Shown: in pieces, positions 10,656 to 18,566 of the stretch
How positions within the stretch are numbered: position 1 is the stretch's first letter
Layout of the letters: every line of letters starts with the position of its first letter
Source of the DNA: Niallia circulans
GTDB lineage: Bacteria; Bacillota; Bacilli; Bacillales; Cytobacillaceae
Assembly: GCF_007273535.1 (NCBI RefSeq)
Contig: NZ_RIBP01000004.1
Coordinates: forward strand, 248,001-312,000
DNA: 64,000 nucleotides
Direction: 5' to 3'
Translations under genes and position numbers: made by a program
The notes under the pieces: model-generated
Databases searched by the model: none
Told to the model about the DNA's origin: nothing
What the model saw: the letters and a program-made list of their open reading frames with translations, nothing else

Positions 10656-11657
10656 CTACCCGCCGATATAGGACATCTCTATTTTACTTTTACTTCTGCT
10701 TGTTTCTTCTGTCCGCAAATCAGAATATCTGTCGGTACGATTTTGCCAAATTCCCTTAATATAATGCAACACTTCCTGGTCTGTAACACCATTACGAATA
10801 AACTGCTTTAAATCATGGCCCTTCCCATTAAAGAGACATGTATATAATTTACCGTCTGCTGAAATCCTCGATCTCGTACAGCTTGAACAAAAGGATTCTG
10901 TCACAGATGTAATAAAGCCAACATAAGTGTTCGTGCCTTTATATAAATATTTTTTTGCCACTTCGCCATAATAATCAGGCTCTGCTTCCAGTAATTCAAA
11001 TTCTGTTTTCAATAAATCAATAATAGCCTTCTTCGACACAACTTCATCCAGCTTCCAGCCATTTGTGCTGCCAACATCCATATACTCAATGAAACGAAGC
11101 TCAATATTTTCTTCGAGGCAAAACTTCGCCATTGGAATAATTTCCGACTCGTTCAGCCCTTTTTTAACTACCATATTTATTTTCACACCAAGGCCAGCAT
11201 TTTTAGCTGCTTCAATCCCTTTTTTGACAGGATTCGTGCGAACATTCCTTCCATTCATCTGACCGAAAAGTTCATCATTTAAGCTGTCCAAGCTTATGTT
11301 GACACGTTTTAAACCGGCATTTTTAAGAGCAAGTGCATACCGTGGCAGATAAATGCCGTTTGTTGTTAACGCAATATCATGCAAACCGTCGATTTGGACA
11401 AGTCTTTCAATAAGCAAATGGAGGTCTTTTCGTAGCAAAGGCTCTCCACCTGTCAGGCGGATTTTTTCGACACCGAGTGATACAAAGGCCTTTGCTAACC
11501 TCTCCAATTCTTCAAATGAAAGCAGCTCTTCTTTTGGAAGAAAAGCATAATCCTCCCCAAATATTTCGGCAGGCATGCAATAACTGCACCGGAAGTTACA
11601 GCGGTCAATTACACTTATACGCAAATCCCTCAGCGGTCTATTAAGTAAGTCCTTCAT
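10656..11657 (-). CDS. moaA: GTP 3',8-cyclase MoaA (radical SAM)
   Basis: First enzyme of molybdopterin synthesis, turning GTP into 3',8-cyclo-7,8-dihydro-GTP. 333 aa: radical-SAM cluster Cys20/24/27 in [19 protein letters not shown] motif, C-terminal second 4Fe-4S cluster cysteines in [18 protein letters not shown], and the terminal Gly-Gly (YIGG) that donates to activity in this family. A longer frame starts at 11696, but the ATG at 11655-11657 follows CAGGAGGTGA by about ten bases and gives the usual short lead to [11 protein letters not shown]. Note Ile for the near-invariant Thr in SVTDRC, a conservative change. Operon with moeA. Confidence 0.94.
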   Translation of the reverse strand: MKDLLNRPLRDLRISVIDRCNFRCSYCMPAEIFGEDYAFLPKEELLSFEELERLAKAFVSLGVEKIRLTGGEPLLRKDLHLLIERLVQIDGLHDIALTTNGIYLPRYALALKNAGLKRVNISLDSLNDELFGQMNGRNVRTNPVKKGIEAAKNAGLGVKINMVVKKGLNESEIIPMAKFCLEENIELRFIEYMDVGSTNGWKLDEVVSKKAIIDLLKTEFELLEAEPDYYGEVAKKYLYKGTNTYVGFITSVTESFCSSCTRSRISADGKLYTCLFNGKGHDLKQFIRNGVTDQEVLHYIKGIWQNRTDRYSDLRTEETSRSKSKIEMSYIGG

Positions 11658-11696
11658 GTTGTCATTCACCTCCTGAAACATGGCTGAATATTCCAA

Positions 11697-11743
11697 AAAA
11701 TAAAAGTAAGTAAGGGAGAAAATTCTCCCTTACTTACTTTTAT
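11697..11743 (-). terminator. Long perfect hairpin, terminator of yitW
   Basis: ATAAAAGTAAGTAAGGGAGAA and its exact complement form a 21-bp stem with a two-base loop. It includes the yitW stop codon, and on the minus strand is followed by ATTTTTTGG. It sits only about 40 bp upstream of the moaA start, so it either ends yitW or acts as an attenuator for moaA-moeA. Confidence 0.8.
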
Positions 11744-12048
11744 TGCACACCTAATGCAATTTTTGCATATCTGGACATTCTGTCTTTTGTCCAATGTGGA
11801 GTCCAAACAATATTCACTTCTGTTTCCTTTACTTCAGGTATGTCTGTAACGGCAGTTTTCACCTGATCAACGATAACTCCTGCAAGCGGGCAGCCCATCG
11901 CAGTCAATGTCATCGTTACAGTCAATACACCAGCATCATTTAATTCAAGGTCATATACAAGACCAAGATTAACAATATCTACACCTAATTCTGGATCGAT
12001 GACAAGCTCTAACGCACCCATAATATTATCTTTTAATGCTTCTTCCAT
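11740..12048 (-). CDS. yitW: MIP18/DUF59 family Fe-S assembly-type protein (YitW-like)
   Basis: 102 aa, one DUF59/MIP18 domain: PELGVDIVNLGLVYDLEL, the reactive-cysteine loop LTAMGCPLAGVIVDQV, and the C-terminal TKDRMSRYAKIALG. Members of this family (SufT, PaaD, MIP18) help deliver or mature iron-sulfur clusters; for the stand-alone Bacillus protein the exact partner is not settled. It is the same gene that precedes the yitX-Z/arg region in B. subtilis. Here moaA, an Fe-S enzyme, follows immediately downstream, which may be chance. Confidence 0.85.
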   Translation of the reverse strand: MEEALKDNIMGALELVIDPELGVDIVNLGLVYDLELNDAGVLTVTMTLTAMGCPLAGVIVDQVKTAVTDIPEVKETEVNIVWTPHWTKDRMSRYAKIALGVQ

Positions 12049-12191
12049 TTTATCCGCTCCTTTTCAACTCTTCTATATAACGGATCTGCCTGATCCTAAA
12101 TTCACCTATGTTGTTCCTTCTTATCATAACAGAGATATACTCTAGATTAAAAGGATTCGATTAGTAAATATTATTAAATCAGGGAAATCAC

Positions 12192-12977
12192 CTATAGGCT
12201 TTTATCTGCCTCAAGAAACTCTGTAAACCAGTCTATCGTTTTTAGCATCGCTTTCCTGCTTACTTTATGTCCTGTATTTTCTTCTGTTATATAAAATAGG
12301 TTCTCTGGTGTTTCTTCGTATAATGGCAGAATCGATTCATAAAACTTACGAGAATACTTATACGGAACCACTTCATCCTTTTTACCATGCCAAAACATCA
12401 ATGGTCTATTATCGAGCTTTTCAGGCTGTTTACTTAAATCAAGCTCGCCTAATCTTTGCAGCAGATTATTGATTTCCGCCTCAGTAAGTGGCACATCATA
12501 GCCCCGTCCCTTCACTTCTTGAATGGTGTAATTGGCAAACTGCTCATAATAAGGCATGCCCATAAGACATACGGCAGTATTAATCCATGGGTAACGGCTT
12601 AATGCTCCTAACGTAATAATTCCCCCCATGCTTGTACCGACGAGGCCAATCCGGTCTGTTTGAATAAGCTTCTTACTCTCAAAATAAATTTTGATATGCT
12701 CAATTTCTTCAATTGTTTTTAGAACAATATCCCAAAACTGAAGATTCAGCTTCATTCCTGTAAGACCTGTGTCTCTTTCACCATGATGCATCGCATCAGG
12801 CAGGACAACCCGAAAACCTTTTTCTGCTAAATTATAAGCAAAATGGAGATTATGCTCCTTTGCACTTGTGAAGCCATGAATAAATTGGATGAAGGGAATG
12901 GGCTGATCAACATTTTCTTGTGCGACAATATGCAGAACAGGTACGTCTTTTATATTTATTTTTTCAATAATAATCAT
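12192..12977 (-). CDS. yitV: Alpha/beta hydrolase, prolyl-oligopeptidase-like esterase (YitV-like)
   Basis: 261 aa cytoplasmic alpha/beta hydrolase. The catalytic triad is visible: Ser in GTSMGG, Asp in HGKKDEVVP, His in NTGHKVS; FIHGF carries the oxyanion HG motif and LPDAMHHGERD is typical of this subfamily. No signal peptide. The substrate is unknown; the family includes esterases and deacylases. Neighbours yitW and the divergent yitU match the B. subtilis yitU-yitV-yitW order. Confidence 0.85.
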   Translation of the reverse strand: MIIIEKINIKDVPVLHIVAQENVDQPIPFIQFIHGFTSAKEHNLHFAYNLAEKGFRVVLPDAMHHGERDTGLTGMKLNLQFWDIVLKTIEEIEHIKIYFESKKLIQTDRIGLVGTSMGGIITLGALSRYPWINTAVCLMGMPYYEQFANYTIQEVKGRGYDVPLTEAEINNLLQRLGELDLSKQPEKLDNRPLMFWHGKKDEVVPYKYSRKFYESILPLYEETPENLFYITEENTGHKVSRKAMLKTIDWFTEFLEADKSL

Positions 12978-13281
12978 TTGTATGCCTCCCTTAGCTATAT
13001 ATTTTTTTGTAAATTCATTTTTGTTGAGTTAACATAATAGATAAGCAAGCAAGTTAGCATGCTTCTATTTTTAATTTTCAGCTATACACGTTCTTCATAG
13101 AACCTTAACACTTGCATATTACAATAAATGCATATATTGCATTGATACACGATATGTATATAATAGCAATATTTAGTTTATCATGAAGTCTTTCTATTTA
13201 CTAAGCATTGTTACTTAAGAAGCTGATGGCTATGATCATCAACTTTTTATAAATAATATTACACAACGATAAGGAGAAACT
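12978..13281. other. 304-bp divergent intergenic region yitV/yitU
   Basis: AT-rich and without an ORF. It holds the yitV ribosome binding site at its left end, a candidate sigma-A promoter for yitU with an overlapping palindrome (13127-13164), and a weak hairpin (13217-13251, arms TGATG/CATCA) in the yitU leader. No other structure was recognised. Confidence 0.6.
13137..13164 (+). promoter_or_regulatory. Probable yitU promoter
   Basis: TTGCAT (13137-13142), 16-bp spacer, TATAAT (13159-13164). The -35 lies inside the palindrome AATGCA-TATAT-TGCATT (13127-13143), a possible operator. The leader would be about 110 nt. Confidence 0.5.
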
Positions 13282-14100
13282 ATGACAGAAAAACATCTGA
13301 TTGCTTTAGACCTTGATGGAACATTACTAAAAAACGATAAGACAATTTCCCCTTTAACAAAAAAAGTGATTGAAAAGGCAAAAGAAGCCGGTCATATTGT
13401 AATGATTGCAACTGGAAGACCTTATCGAGCAAGTGAAGCTATTTATAAAGAACTTAATTTAGATACACCTATCGTTAATTTTAACGGCGCTTTTATTCAT
13501 CATCCCCGCTCACAGGAATGGGGAGTTTACCATTCGCCATTAGATATTGCAACTGTTAAAGAAATTGTGGAAGCATGCAATGAATTTGACTACCACAATA
13601 TCATTGCAGAAGTTATCGATGATGTGTATTTTCACTATCATGATGATAAATTGCTCGACATCTTTTCATTAGGAAGTCCGAAAACAACAACAGGCAATCT
13701 TATGGAATTTTTGGAAGCATCGCCAACATGCTTGCTCATCCATGCTGAAGAAAAGGATGTAGTACGTATTCGCAAGCATTTATCTGATGTTCACGCTGAC
13801 TTAATCGACCATCGCCGCTGGGGAGACCCTTATCATATTATTGAGATTGTCAGGACAGGCCTAAGCAAAGCAATAGGATTGCAAAAGGTATCTGATTATT
13901 ATAATATCCCGCAAAAGAATATTATCGCTTTTGGAGATGAGGATAATGATTTTGAGATGATTGAATTTGCTGGTGTTGGTGTTGCAATGGGTAATGGCTT
14001 GCAGGAGCTTAAAACAAGAGCAAACCATATAACATTGACAAATGAAGAGGATGGCATTGCAGTCTTCTTGAATGATTACTTGAAGTTACAGGCACTATGA
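13282..14100 (+). CDS. yitU: HAD-superfamily Cof-type phosphatase (YitU-like)
   Basis: 272 aa Cof/IIB HAD hydrolase: nucleophile motif LDLDGTLL at residues 9-16, motif II ATGRP, Lys in SKAIGL (motif III), and GDEDNDFEMIEFAG (motif IV) near the C-terminus, with a C2B cap domain between. In B. subtilis YitU is one of the HAD enzymes able to dephosphorylate the pyrimidine riboflavin precursor; that role here is inferred from orthology and synteny with yitV. RBS AAGGAG seven bases before the ATG. Confidence 0.88.
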   Translation: MTEKHLIALDLDGTLLKNDKTISPLTKKVIEKAKEAGHIVMIATGRPYRASEAIYKELNLDTPIVNFNGAFIHHPRSQEWGVYHSPLDIATVKEIVEACNEFDYHNIIAEVIDDVYFHYHDDKLLDIFSLGSPKTTTGNLMEFLEASPTCLLIHAEEKDVVRIRKHLSDVHADLIDHRRWGDPYHIIEIVRTGLSKAIGLQKVSDYYNIPQKNIIAFGDEDNDFEMIEFAGVGVAMGNGLQELKTRANHITLTNEEDGIAVFLNDYLKLQAL

Positions 14101-14103
14101 TAA

Positions 14104-14134
14104 AAAAGAGTCGCGTTTTCGGCTCTTTTTTTTT
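14104..14134 (+). terminator. Terminator of yitU
   Basis: AAGAGTCG-CGTTTT-CGGCTCTT stem (one G-T pair) followed by a run of T, just after the yitU stop. Confidence 0.85.
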
Positions 14135-14299
14135 TGGTTAACATTACCGCCTATTTAATCAGGCCAATGACCAATACTATTGTAAGAAGCAGTTTGCAGC
14201 TGTTTCCTTTTGAAAATGATCACACTGCCTTTAACTATATGGCAAATGGTTGTGCTTCGTCCATTCTAAAAATATGACTTTGCGGAGGGATTACCTGCT

Positions 14300-14449
14300 A
14301 TGGGAAAACGAAATAAATCAAAACGCTTTGTGCAACAGGGTGTAGACTCAGTATCTAAGCATGATGAACGTATCCCTTATCATATGACATATGCAGAGGC
14401 CGAAAGCTATAAGATGGGCAACTCTAAGGACACTCACGGAGGAATATAA
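14300..14449 (+). CDS. Small basic hypothetical protein (49 aa)
   Basis: ATG at 14300-14302 follows GGAGGG with ten bases between. The 49-aa product starts MGKRNKSKRFVQQGVDS and ends KDTHGGI; it is very basic at the N-terminus and hydrophilic throughout, with no membrane segment or cysteine. Its TAA stop directly abuts the ATG of the next gene (TAAATG) and its own 3' end carries that gene's ribosome binding site, so both are surely translated together. I do not recognise a named family; the composition recalls small spore proteins of bacilli, which is only a guess. Confidence 0.65.
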   Translation: MGKRNKSKRFVQQGVDSVSKHDERIPYHMTYAEAESYKMGNSKDTHGGI

Positions 14450-14641
14450 ATGGGCAACCGATTATTTCAAGAAGCTAGACAAGCAGTAGAATTGGCAAAA
14501 ATGTCTGATGGTCGTGATTCAGAAAGAATGATTGCCATCGCCAAAAATGCACTAAGCTCTGCCTATGCAAATACGACAAGTGCTGAACAAGAACAGCTGT
14601 CAGATATGCAAAAGGAGCTGGAGCAGCTAGAAACCCGTTAA
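14450..14641 (+). CDS. DUF3813-like small helical protein
   Basis: 63 aa, MGNRLFQEARQAVELAKMSD at the N-terminus, an alpha-helical, Glu/Gln-rich sequence ending QKELEQLETR that should form one or two amphipathic helices or a short coiled coil. RBS CGGAGG eight bases upstream. It resembles small proteins grouped as DUF3813 in bacilli, which occur in this yit region; function unknown. Co-transcribed with the 49-aa gene before it. Confidence 0.65.
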   Translation: MGNRLFQEARQAVELAKMSDGRDSERMIAIAKNALSSAYANTTSAEQEQLSDMQKELEQLETR

Positions 14642-14647
14642 TAATAG

Positions 14648-14677
14648 TAAAAACCAGCCCTCACATTTGAGGGCTGA
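14648..14677 (-). terminator. Terminator between DUF3813 gene and ipi-like gene
   Basis: CAGCCCTCA-CAT-TGAGGGCTG stem. The minus-strand reading has GGTTTTTACT after it, so it mainly serves the minus-strand gene ending at 14681, with weaker use on the plus strand. Confidence 0.75.
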
Positions 14678-14680
14678 TTC

Positions 14681-15391
14681 TTATGAAGGAAATTTTTGAA
14701 GTACAATTGGGTCACTTATTTTTCCATGTTCATCTTGGAAATAAAGGATAAGCGTACCATTCTTCGGCAAGCTTGCTTCTTTAATTGCCAGGTTTAGCTT
14801 AAAGCTCCCATTTTCACCGACAACTACAGGTTGTTTAGAAATAATTTCCTCATGACCATCCTCGACTGTGTAGCTAAGAGTTGAATTTACTTTACCTTCA
14901 ACTGTATACTTACCTTTTTGCCCACTTACCTTTAGATCTGTAACCATATTTCTTTCTGGAACCGTTAAAGTTGCCTTTGCTGTAACAGTGCTGCTCTTTC
15001 TTCCTAATAATGTCGCCTTAATAGAATATTCTCCGCTTGGAACGAATTCACCATTACTTTTACGGTAATTCCATTTTTCCACCCATGTAAACGTGTCACC
15101 TGCTTTTAGCTTTAATTCCTGCAACGCCTGCAAGAATGACTTGTTTGCCGAATAGCGGTAAACCTCTTTTCCTCCTTTTGCTCTAATTGCTATTTCATAT
15201 TTTTGAGAGGAAGAGAAAACAAGCTTCATGTCTTTGGCTGATGTATTAGCAACAGTCATTTTAATTTCAGCATAGTCTTTTTTTGGTACTGCAGATACAT
15301 TAAACTGCAAGTCATTGCCTTGGGCAAAACTTTCACCACCGAAGGAAAATAAGGCTACTACAAGTACTGCTGCAAATATGGCTCGTAGCAC
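14681..15391 (-). CDS. Secreted BsuPI-type (intracellular proteinase inhibitor-like) two-domain protein
   Basis: 236 aa starting from GTG, with AAAGGAGG about ten bases upstream. Residues 1-23 are a signal peptide (LRAIFAAVLVVALFSFGGESFA, cut likely after SFA). Residues about 28-145 match the BsuPI inhibitor fold, including the FTWVEKWNYRKSNGEFVPSGEY strand pair. The last 90 residues form a second beta domain (ENGSFKLNLAI ... GTLILYFQDEHGKISDP) reminiscent of the Ig-like Gmad2 domain. In B. subtilis Ipi is a shorter cytoplasmic inhibitor next to yitT, as here. The signal peptide and added domain suggest a different site of action, so inhibitor function is inferred only. Confidence 0.75.
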   Translation of the reverse strand: MLRAIFAAVLVVALFSFGGESFAQGNDLQFNVSAVPKKDYAEIKMTVANTSAKDMKLVFSSSQKYEIAIRAKGGKEVYRYSANKSFLQALQELKLKAGDTFTWVEKWNYRKSNGEFVPSGEYSIKATLLGRKSSTVTAKATLTVPERNMVTDLKVSGQKGKYTVEGKVNSTLSYTVEDGHEEIISKQPVVVGENGSFKLNLAIKEASLPKNGTLILYFQDEHGKISDPIVLQKFPS

Positions 15392-15408
15392 TGTTGAGAC
15401 GACCTCCT

Positions 15409-16233
15409 TTATTCTTTTCTGAAGAAGCCGAATATTTCTGTTGTTTGCACGATGTTAGTAAATGCTTGAGGGTCAACCTCTTTAATGGTTTTCTCCAAGT
15501 CATACAATTCATAGCGTGTAACAACAATCATCATCATATCCCTGTCTTCATTGGAAAAGGCTCCTTTTGCTGGAACCATTGTTATTCCTCTCACTAGCTT
15601 CTCATGGATTGCCAGTTTTAATTCATCGGATTTTTTTGTGACAATCATTGCAGTCAGCTTTTGATGCCTTGTATGTATTGCATCAATTACCCTTGTCGAA
15701 GCATACAGCGTCACTAGAGTATACAAGGCTTTTTCCCATCCGTAGAGATAGCCTGCAGTAATGATGATAATGCTATTTAATGTGAAAAAGTAAGTTCCGA
15801 CAGGCTTATCCTGCATTCGCGAAAGAATCATTGCAACAATATCCATGCCTCCTGTTGAAGCACCAATCTTTAAAGTAATCCCAACACCAACAGCTGCAAT
15901 AACACCACCAAAAACAGCATTAAGCAAGATATCATCTGAATAGGAATGAACCGGCAGAAGCTCAAGAAATAAAGACATGAACGCAACACTAAGGAAGCTA
16001 TAGCATGTAAATGATTTCCCAACCTTAATCCAGCCTAAAATGGCGATAGGTACATTCAGTATAAACAGCAATATTCCTGTTGTAATTGGTGTAACACTTG
16101 CAATAAGCTGTGCCACACCAGCAAACCCGCTTGCATAAACATCAGCAGGTATTAAGAAAAAGTTCAAGGCAACAGCGTTCAAAAGCGCCCCTACAATTAC
16201 AACGGCTAACTTCTTTGTTAAAGTCCAATACAT
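15409..16233 (-). CDS. yitT: YitT-family membrane protein
   Basis: 274 aa integral membrane protein with five or so N-terminal helices (for example VIVGALLNAVALNFFLIPADV and ITTGILLFILNVPIAILGWI) and a cytoplasmic C-terminal DUF2179 domain (residues about 205-270, VRGITMVPAKGAFSNEDRDM). The family is common in Firmicutes; its substrate is unknown. It lies 17 bp upstream of the BsuPI-type gene on the same strand, so the two form an operon, and is divergent from yitS, as in B. subtilis. Confidence 0.88.
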   Translation of the reverse strand: MYWTLTKKLAVVIVGALLNAVALNFFLIPADVYASGFAGVAQLIASVTPITTGILLFILNVPIAILGWIKVGKSFTCYSFLSVAFMSLFLELLPVHSYSDDILLNAVFGGVIAAVGVGITLKIGASTGGMDIVAMILSRMQDKPVGTYFFTLNSIIIITAGYLYGWEKALYTLVTLYASTRVIDAIHTRHQKLTAMIVTKKSDELKLAIHEKLVRGITMVPAKGAFSNEDRDMMMIVVTRYELYDLEKTIKEVDPQAFTNIVQTTEIFGFFRKE

Positions 16234-16306
16234 ACTAATCCCCCAGTACTATATTTGCTCCTAACCTTTTAGGATTCATTGTTTTTTTGCATAAGATTTT
16301 ATAAAC

Positions 16307-16324
16307 TAATGGTATGCACCATTA
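16307..16324. promoter_or_regulatory. Perfect inverted repeat between yitT and yitS
   Basis: TAATGGT-ATGC-ACCATTA, 7-bp perfect arms with a 4-bp centre, in the divergent gap. It has the form of a dimeric repressor operator. The binding protein is not known. Confidence 0.45.
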
Positions 16325-16423
16325 AAACAAAACATATGTATACATACCAGCAATCAATATTACCATAATTTCCACTGCGTGAAAGTCTTATATTGAAAAA
16401 AGACAGAAAGAAGTTGAAGAGAT

Positions 16424-17278
16424 ATGACATACAAAATTTTGGCGGACAGCGCTTGTGATCTGCCTCTCTCTTATTATGACGATAATGATGTGATTCTATT
16501 TCCATTGAAGGTAAATTTGGAAAACAAAGAGTATGAAGACTTAAAAACAATCAATCCAAGCTCCGTATATGAAGCGATTCGCAGAGGAGAAGTACCAAAA
16601 ACCTCACAGGTATCGCCGTCTTTGTTTAAGGATGTTTTCACAGAAATGGCGCATAATGGGGAAACCGGTATTTACGTTGCTTTTTCCTCCCAGCTTTCAG
16701 GTACTTACCAAACGGCACAAATGATTTATGAGCAAGTACAGGAGGAGTACCCTGAATTTCAGCTGTCCATTATCGACAGTAAATGTGCATCATTAGGTGC
16801 TGGCCTAGCTGTTCAGGAATGTGTTAAGCAACGGCAACTTGGTGCGGATATAAAAGAAGCCGAAAAGCAAGCACGCTTCGTATGCGAGCATATGGAGCAT
16901 CTGTTCACTGTCGAAGACTTAGAGTACCTGGCTAAGGGCGGCCGTGTTTCCAAGGCGTCTGCTTTTGTTGGAGGCTTACTCCAAATTAAGCCGCTTCTTC
17001 ATGTTGAGGACGGCAAGCTTGTACCGTTGGAAAAAATCCGCGGCAAAAAGAAGCTTCTGCGCCGTATGCTCGATGTAATGGAGGAGCGCGGGGTTAGTCT
17101 TAATACACAGACAATCGCTATCAGCCATGCCGATGATTTAGCGACAGCAACTGAACTGAAAGAAGCCATTATGGAACGTTTCCATCCGATTGATGTGTAT
17201 ATTTCCTCGATAGGAGCAGCAGTTGGTTCCCATACTGGTGCAGGAACAATTGCCTTGTTCTTTCAAAACAGCAAGTAA
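16424..17278 (+). CDS. yitS: DegV family fatty-acid-binding protein (YitS-like)
   Basis: 284 aa with the DegV fold: N-terminal ILADSACDLP, TSQVSPSLF, AFSSQLSGTYQTA, IDSKCASLGAGL and LEYLAKGGRVSKA, finishing SIGAAVGSHTGAGTIALFF. Family members bind fatty acids, and some (FakB) hand them to the kinase FakA for phosphorylation and entry to phospholipid synthesis; a FakB role here is inferred. The conserved Ser-Gly-Thr and Arg region are present. Weak RBS GAAGAG. Divergent from yitT. Confidence 0.88.
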   Translation: MTYKILADSACDLPLSYYDDNDVILFPLKVNLENKEYEDLKTINPSSVYEAIRRGEVPKTSQVSPSLFKDVFTEMAHNGETGIYVAFSSQLSGTYQTAQMIYEQVQEEYPEFQLSIIDSKCASLGAGLAVQECVKQRQLGADIKEAEKQARFVCEHMEHLFTVEDLEYLAKGGRVSKASAFVGGLLQIKPLLHVEDGKLVPLEKIRGKKKLLRRMLDVMEERGVSLNTQTIAISHADDLATATELKEAIMERFHPIDVYISSIGAAVGSHTGAGTIALFFQNSK

Positions 17279-17386
17279 GACAAATCAATCCAGCATGGAT
17301 GTATCTGCATACTAGCTGCTCCTTTCAGTCATACTATTTAATGTTCAGAAAGATGAACAGTTTATGAATGGAGGAGTATAAAAACA

Positions 17387-17518
17387 ATGTCAAATACTTC
17401 TGATGCTAATAAAAAACCAAAAGATAATAACGCACACTTGGAGCACAAGAATGAGCTTCGAGAAAAAAACCGCAAACAAGGTAAACATCAATACAGTAAA
17501 AAGACAGATCACCTATAA
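17387..17518 (+). CDS. Small basic protein, DUF3941-like (43 aa)
   Basis: ATG at 17387 follows GGAGGAGTATAAAAACA. The 43-aa product (MSNTSDANKKPKDNNAH ... KQGKHQYSKKTDHL) is highly basic, has no hydrophobic stretch and looks disordered. The sequence pattern, especially the KQYSKKTDHL-type end, resembles the DUF3941 group found in bacilli; function unknown. A terminator follows at once, so it may be transcribed alone or with yitS. Confidence 0.65.
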   Translation: MSNTSDANKKPKDNNAHLEHKNELREKNRKQGKHQYSKKTDHL

Positions 17519-17520
17519 GA

Positions 17521-17550
17521 AAGAAAGGAGCAGCCATCCGGCTACTCCTT
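17521..17550. terminator. Bidirectional terminator
   Basis: AAAGGAGCAGCC-ATCC-GGCTACTCCTTT stem with T-rich flanks on both sides. It lies between the convergent 43-aa gene and cvfB. Confidence 0.75.
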
Positions 17551-17551
17551 T

Positions 17552-18427
17552 TTATTTGTCTTCCGTCTTCAAATGTGTCCAGCCATTTTCTTGGTAGACT
17601 TTATTTTCCTTCATTAACCTGCCAAGGGCTCTCTTGAATGAGCCTTTACTCATACCGAATCTCTCTTGGATTTCATCTGGCATGCTTTTATCAGTATATG
17701 GCATTTGGCCTTTTCTTTGTTCTAAATAAGCAAGCACTGTTTTTGAATCCTCATCAAGCGCTTCTTCTTTGCGCGGCAGTAGCGAAACATTGATTGTTCC
17801 ATCTTCCTTCACATCAATGATACGGCCATTAACCTTTTCACCAAGGCGTGGCTCGATTTTACGCTCTGATTCATGAATGAAGCCTTTAAAGCCTTCAGCA
17901 GTGTAAATCCAGCTGCCTACCTTTGCTGTTCGGTAAATATGCCCATGGATGTTCTTGTTATAGTCTTTGCGAGTAGCTTCAGTCGAAATGCTTTCAATGA
18001 TAGGGTCTGTCGCAGGCTTAACATAAAGCAAATTATTGCGGTCTACCCTTAATGTGATATAAAGCAAATCTCCAACCTCTGGCCACACCTCTTCATGAAC
18101 AGGTAAATCATCCTCGCCAAGAAGCATGTCCTTTTTCAAACCAATATCAAAAAAGCAGCCAAGCCCTTCTTTTATATCCGCTACCTTCACCCAATCATAT
18201 TCTCCAACAGAGATAGATGGTATATTCGTGCTTGAGCATGCTCTTCCTTGGGAATCCGTATAAATAAACACACGAATCTCATCCCCAATTTCAAATTTCT
18301 GATCTGTCTCACTAAAATGAAGCAGAACGTCTTCTTCTTCTTCTTCAAGAGTCAGAAAATAGCCAAATGATGCTTCCCTTGCGACCGTCAGTATTTCTGT
18401 ACGACCTATGTAATCTCTTAACGCCAT
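17552..18427 (-). CDS. cvfB: S1-domain RNA-binding virulence-factor-B homologue CvfB (YitL)
   Basis: 291 aa made of S1-like OB-fold domains followed by a winged helix: first domain from residue 1 (ILTVAREASFGYFL), second around residues 70-130 (DWVKVADIKEGLGCFFDIGL), third about 150-220 (GSWIYTAEGFKGFIHESE ... LGEKVNGRIIDV), and a C-terminal wHTH (DEIQERFGMSKGSFKRALGRL). S. aureus CvfB binds RNA and affects virulence gene expression; the B. subtilis homologue is YitL. Cytoplasmic. Divergent from yajQ, with a good promoter for the latter between them. Confidence 0.88.
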   Translation of the reverse strand: MALRDYIGRTEILTVAREASFGYFLTLEEEEEDVLLHFSETDQKFEIGDEIRVFIYTDSQGRACSSTNIPSISVGEYDWVKVADIKEGLGCFFDIGLKKDMLLGEDDLPVHEEVWPEVGDLLYITLRVDRNNLLYVKPATDPIIESISTEATRKDYNKNIHGHIYRTAKVGSWIYTAEGFKGFIHESERKIEPRLGEKVNGRIIDVKEDGTINVSLLPRKEEALDEDSKTVLAYLEQRKGQMPYTDKSMPDEIQERFGMSKGSFKRALGRLMKENKVYQENGWTHLKTEDK

Positions 18428-18482
18428 GTTAATGTCCTCCTTGATTTTTTCATCTATCGTAAACTTGATTTACACACTAAAG

Positions 18483-18511
18483 TTGTTACAACTGATTTAT
18501 TTTACTATAAT
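18483..18511 (+). promoter_or_regulatory. Sigma-A promoter of yajQ
   Basis: TTGTTA (18483-18488), 17-bp spacer, TATAAT (18506-18511), about 50 bp upstream of the yajQ start. Confidence 0.75.
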
Positions 18512-18566
18512 ACAGACATAAAAGGAAATGGGGAAAAGCCCAATCACTAACAGGAGGTAATTAAAT

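Noticed and set aside
13217..13251. Hairpin in the yitU leader as an attenuator
   Set aside because: Only five consistent pairs and a poor loop; no sign of a riboswitch core such as the FMN (RFN) element.
16299..16550. 83-aa minus-strand frame over the yitS start
   Set aside because: It crosses the divergent promoter region and the yitS N-terminus; no ribosome binding site.
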